Of a stretch of 64,000 nt of DNA, positions 63,701 to 64,000 are shown one piece after another (the first letter of the stretch is position 1; every line of letters begins with the position of its first letter). This DNA is from Blastococcus sp. LR1 (lineage in GTDB: Bacteria; Actinomycetota; Actinomycetes; Mycobacteriales; Geodermatophilaceae), in the NCBI RefSeq assembly GCF_020166105.1, contig NZ_JAIUJY010000002.1:682001-746000 (forward strand), written 5' to 3'. Made by a program: the position numbers and the translations under genes. Under the pieces are notes generated by a model, which was not told the DNA's origin, ran no database searches, and was given only the letters and a program-made list of their open reading frames with translations.

Positions 63701-64000
63701 GTGACGGGGGCGGGAACTCAGGACCAGGACGTCGCGGAGCCCCGCCGCTCGGGCTGGCTCCTGGCGCTGCCCGCCGTCGTCCTGGTGCTGGTGGCGCTGT
63801 GCCTGCGCGCCCCGTTCACCGCCGTCGGGCCGCTGCTCGGCGAGCTGGGCGACGAGCTGTCGCTGTCCACCGGAGCGCTCGCCGTCGTCACCGCGCTGCC
63901 CCTGGTCTGCTTCGGCCTCGTCTCGCCGTTCGCGCCGGCGCTCGCCAGCCGCTTCGGGGTGCACCGGGCGGTGCTCGCCGGGGTGGTCGTGATCGCCGCC
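63701..64000 (+). CDS. MFS transporter, CynX/NimT family (N-terminal part)
   Basis: The first 100 codons, open to the window edge, from GTG 63701 (GGAGGG immediately upstream). WLLALPAVVLVLVALCLRAPFTAVGPLLGELGDEL is the characteristic first helix and loop of the cyanate/nitroimidazole transporter family, followed by TGALAVVTALPLVCFGLVSPFAPALASRFGVHRAV. It is a proton-coupled-type exporter or importer; substrate is unknown. It lies just outside the island. Confidence 0.88.
   Translation, partial: MTGAGTQDQDVAEPRRSGWLLALPAVVLVLVALCLRAPFTAVGPLLGELGDELSLSTGALAVVTALPLVCFGLVSPFAPALASRFGVHRAVLAGVVVIAA

Overview
The window comes from a high-GC actinobacterium, most likely family Geodermatophilaceae (Blastococcus/Geodermatophilus type). 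The base composition, GTG/TTG starts, Rml/undecaprenyl-phosphate sugar chemistry, GpgS and menaquinone genes all fit. The strongest pointer is a formate dehydrogenase whose selenocysteine codon is UAG, a recoding previously reported for Geodermatophilus and Blastococcus.

Layout. 1-21.2 kb is a cell-surface polysaccharide locus. It holds a cut-off ugd, an LCP glycan ligase, an LCP remnant fused to a phage-like SGNH hydrolase, a second SGNH hydrolase, rmlD-rmlB, a full ugd, two paralogous undecaprenyl-phosphate sugar transferases flanking a low-molecular-weight tyrosine phosphatase, a Wzz/BY-kinase, a fucosyltransferase-like protein, a Wzy-like polymerase, two GT4 enzymes, a WecG/TagA enzyme and a Wzx-like flippase. 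21.7-34.1 kb is an envelope-associated block: a PP2C phosphatase, then paralogous membrane proteins with zinc ribbons or NADase-type glycan-binding (discoidin-like) ectodomains, interleaved with two peptidoglycan amidases and a SPOR-like protein. 34.4-35.3 kb is a solitary AbiEi-like/DUF559 gene bracketed by related inverted repeats.

35.4-40.8 kb is a three-gene formate dehydrogenase operon (alpha with UAG-Sec, Fe-S beta, NrfD-type membrane subunit). 41.0-45.5 kb is a translationally coupled pair of c-di-GMP proteins with reciprocal domain decay (EAL intact/GGDEF decayed, then GGDEF intact/EAL decayed). 45.6-58.9 kb is mostly housekeeping: gpgS, a glycerophosphodiesterase, a HAD phosphatase, a zinc alcohol dehydrogenase with a divergent TetR, a second TetR, menB, a NUDIX protein, a MaoC dehydratase, a LOG-family protein, an alpha/beta hydrolase, a geranylgeranyl reductase-like flavoprotein and a further diguanylate cyclase.

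59.3-63.6 kb is a small genomic island. An intact tRNA-Ser(UGA) and a 40-bp copy of its 5' half form direct repeats around a lower-GC cargo: a PIN-like protein, a protein with an Rx4H (HEPN-like) motif and a one-TM protein, with no recognisable integrase. The window ends in a CynX/NimT-type MFS transporter.

The most notable signal is the UAG selenocysteine codon with its adjacent bSECIS hairpin. The island cargo, the LCP-SGNH chimera, the complementary c-di-GMP pair and a set of long perfect intergenic hairpins are the less-described items.
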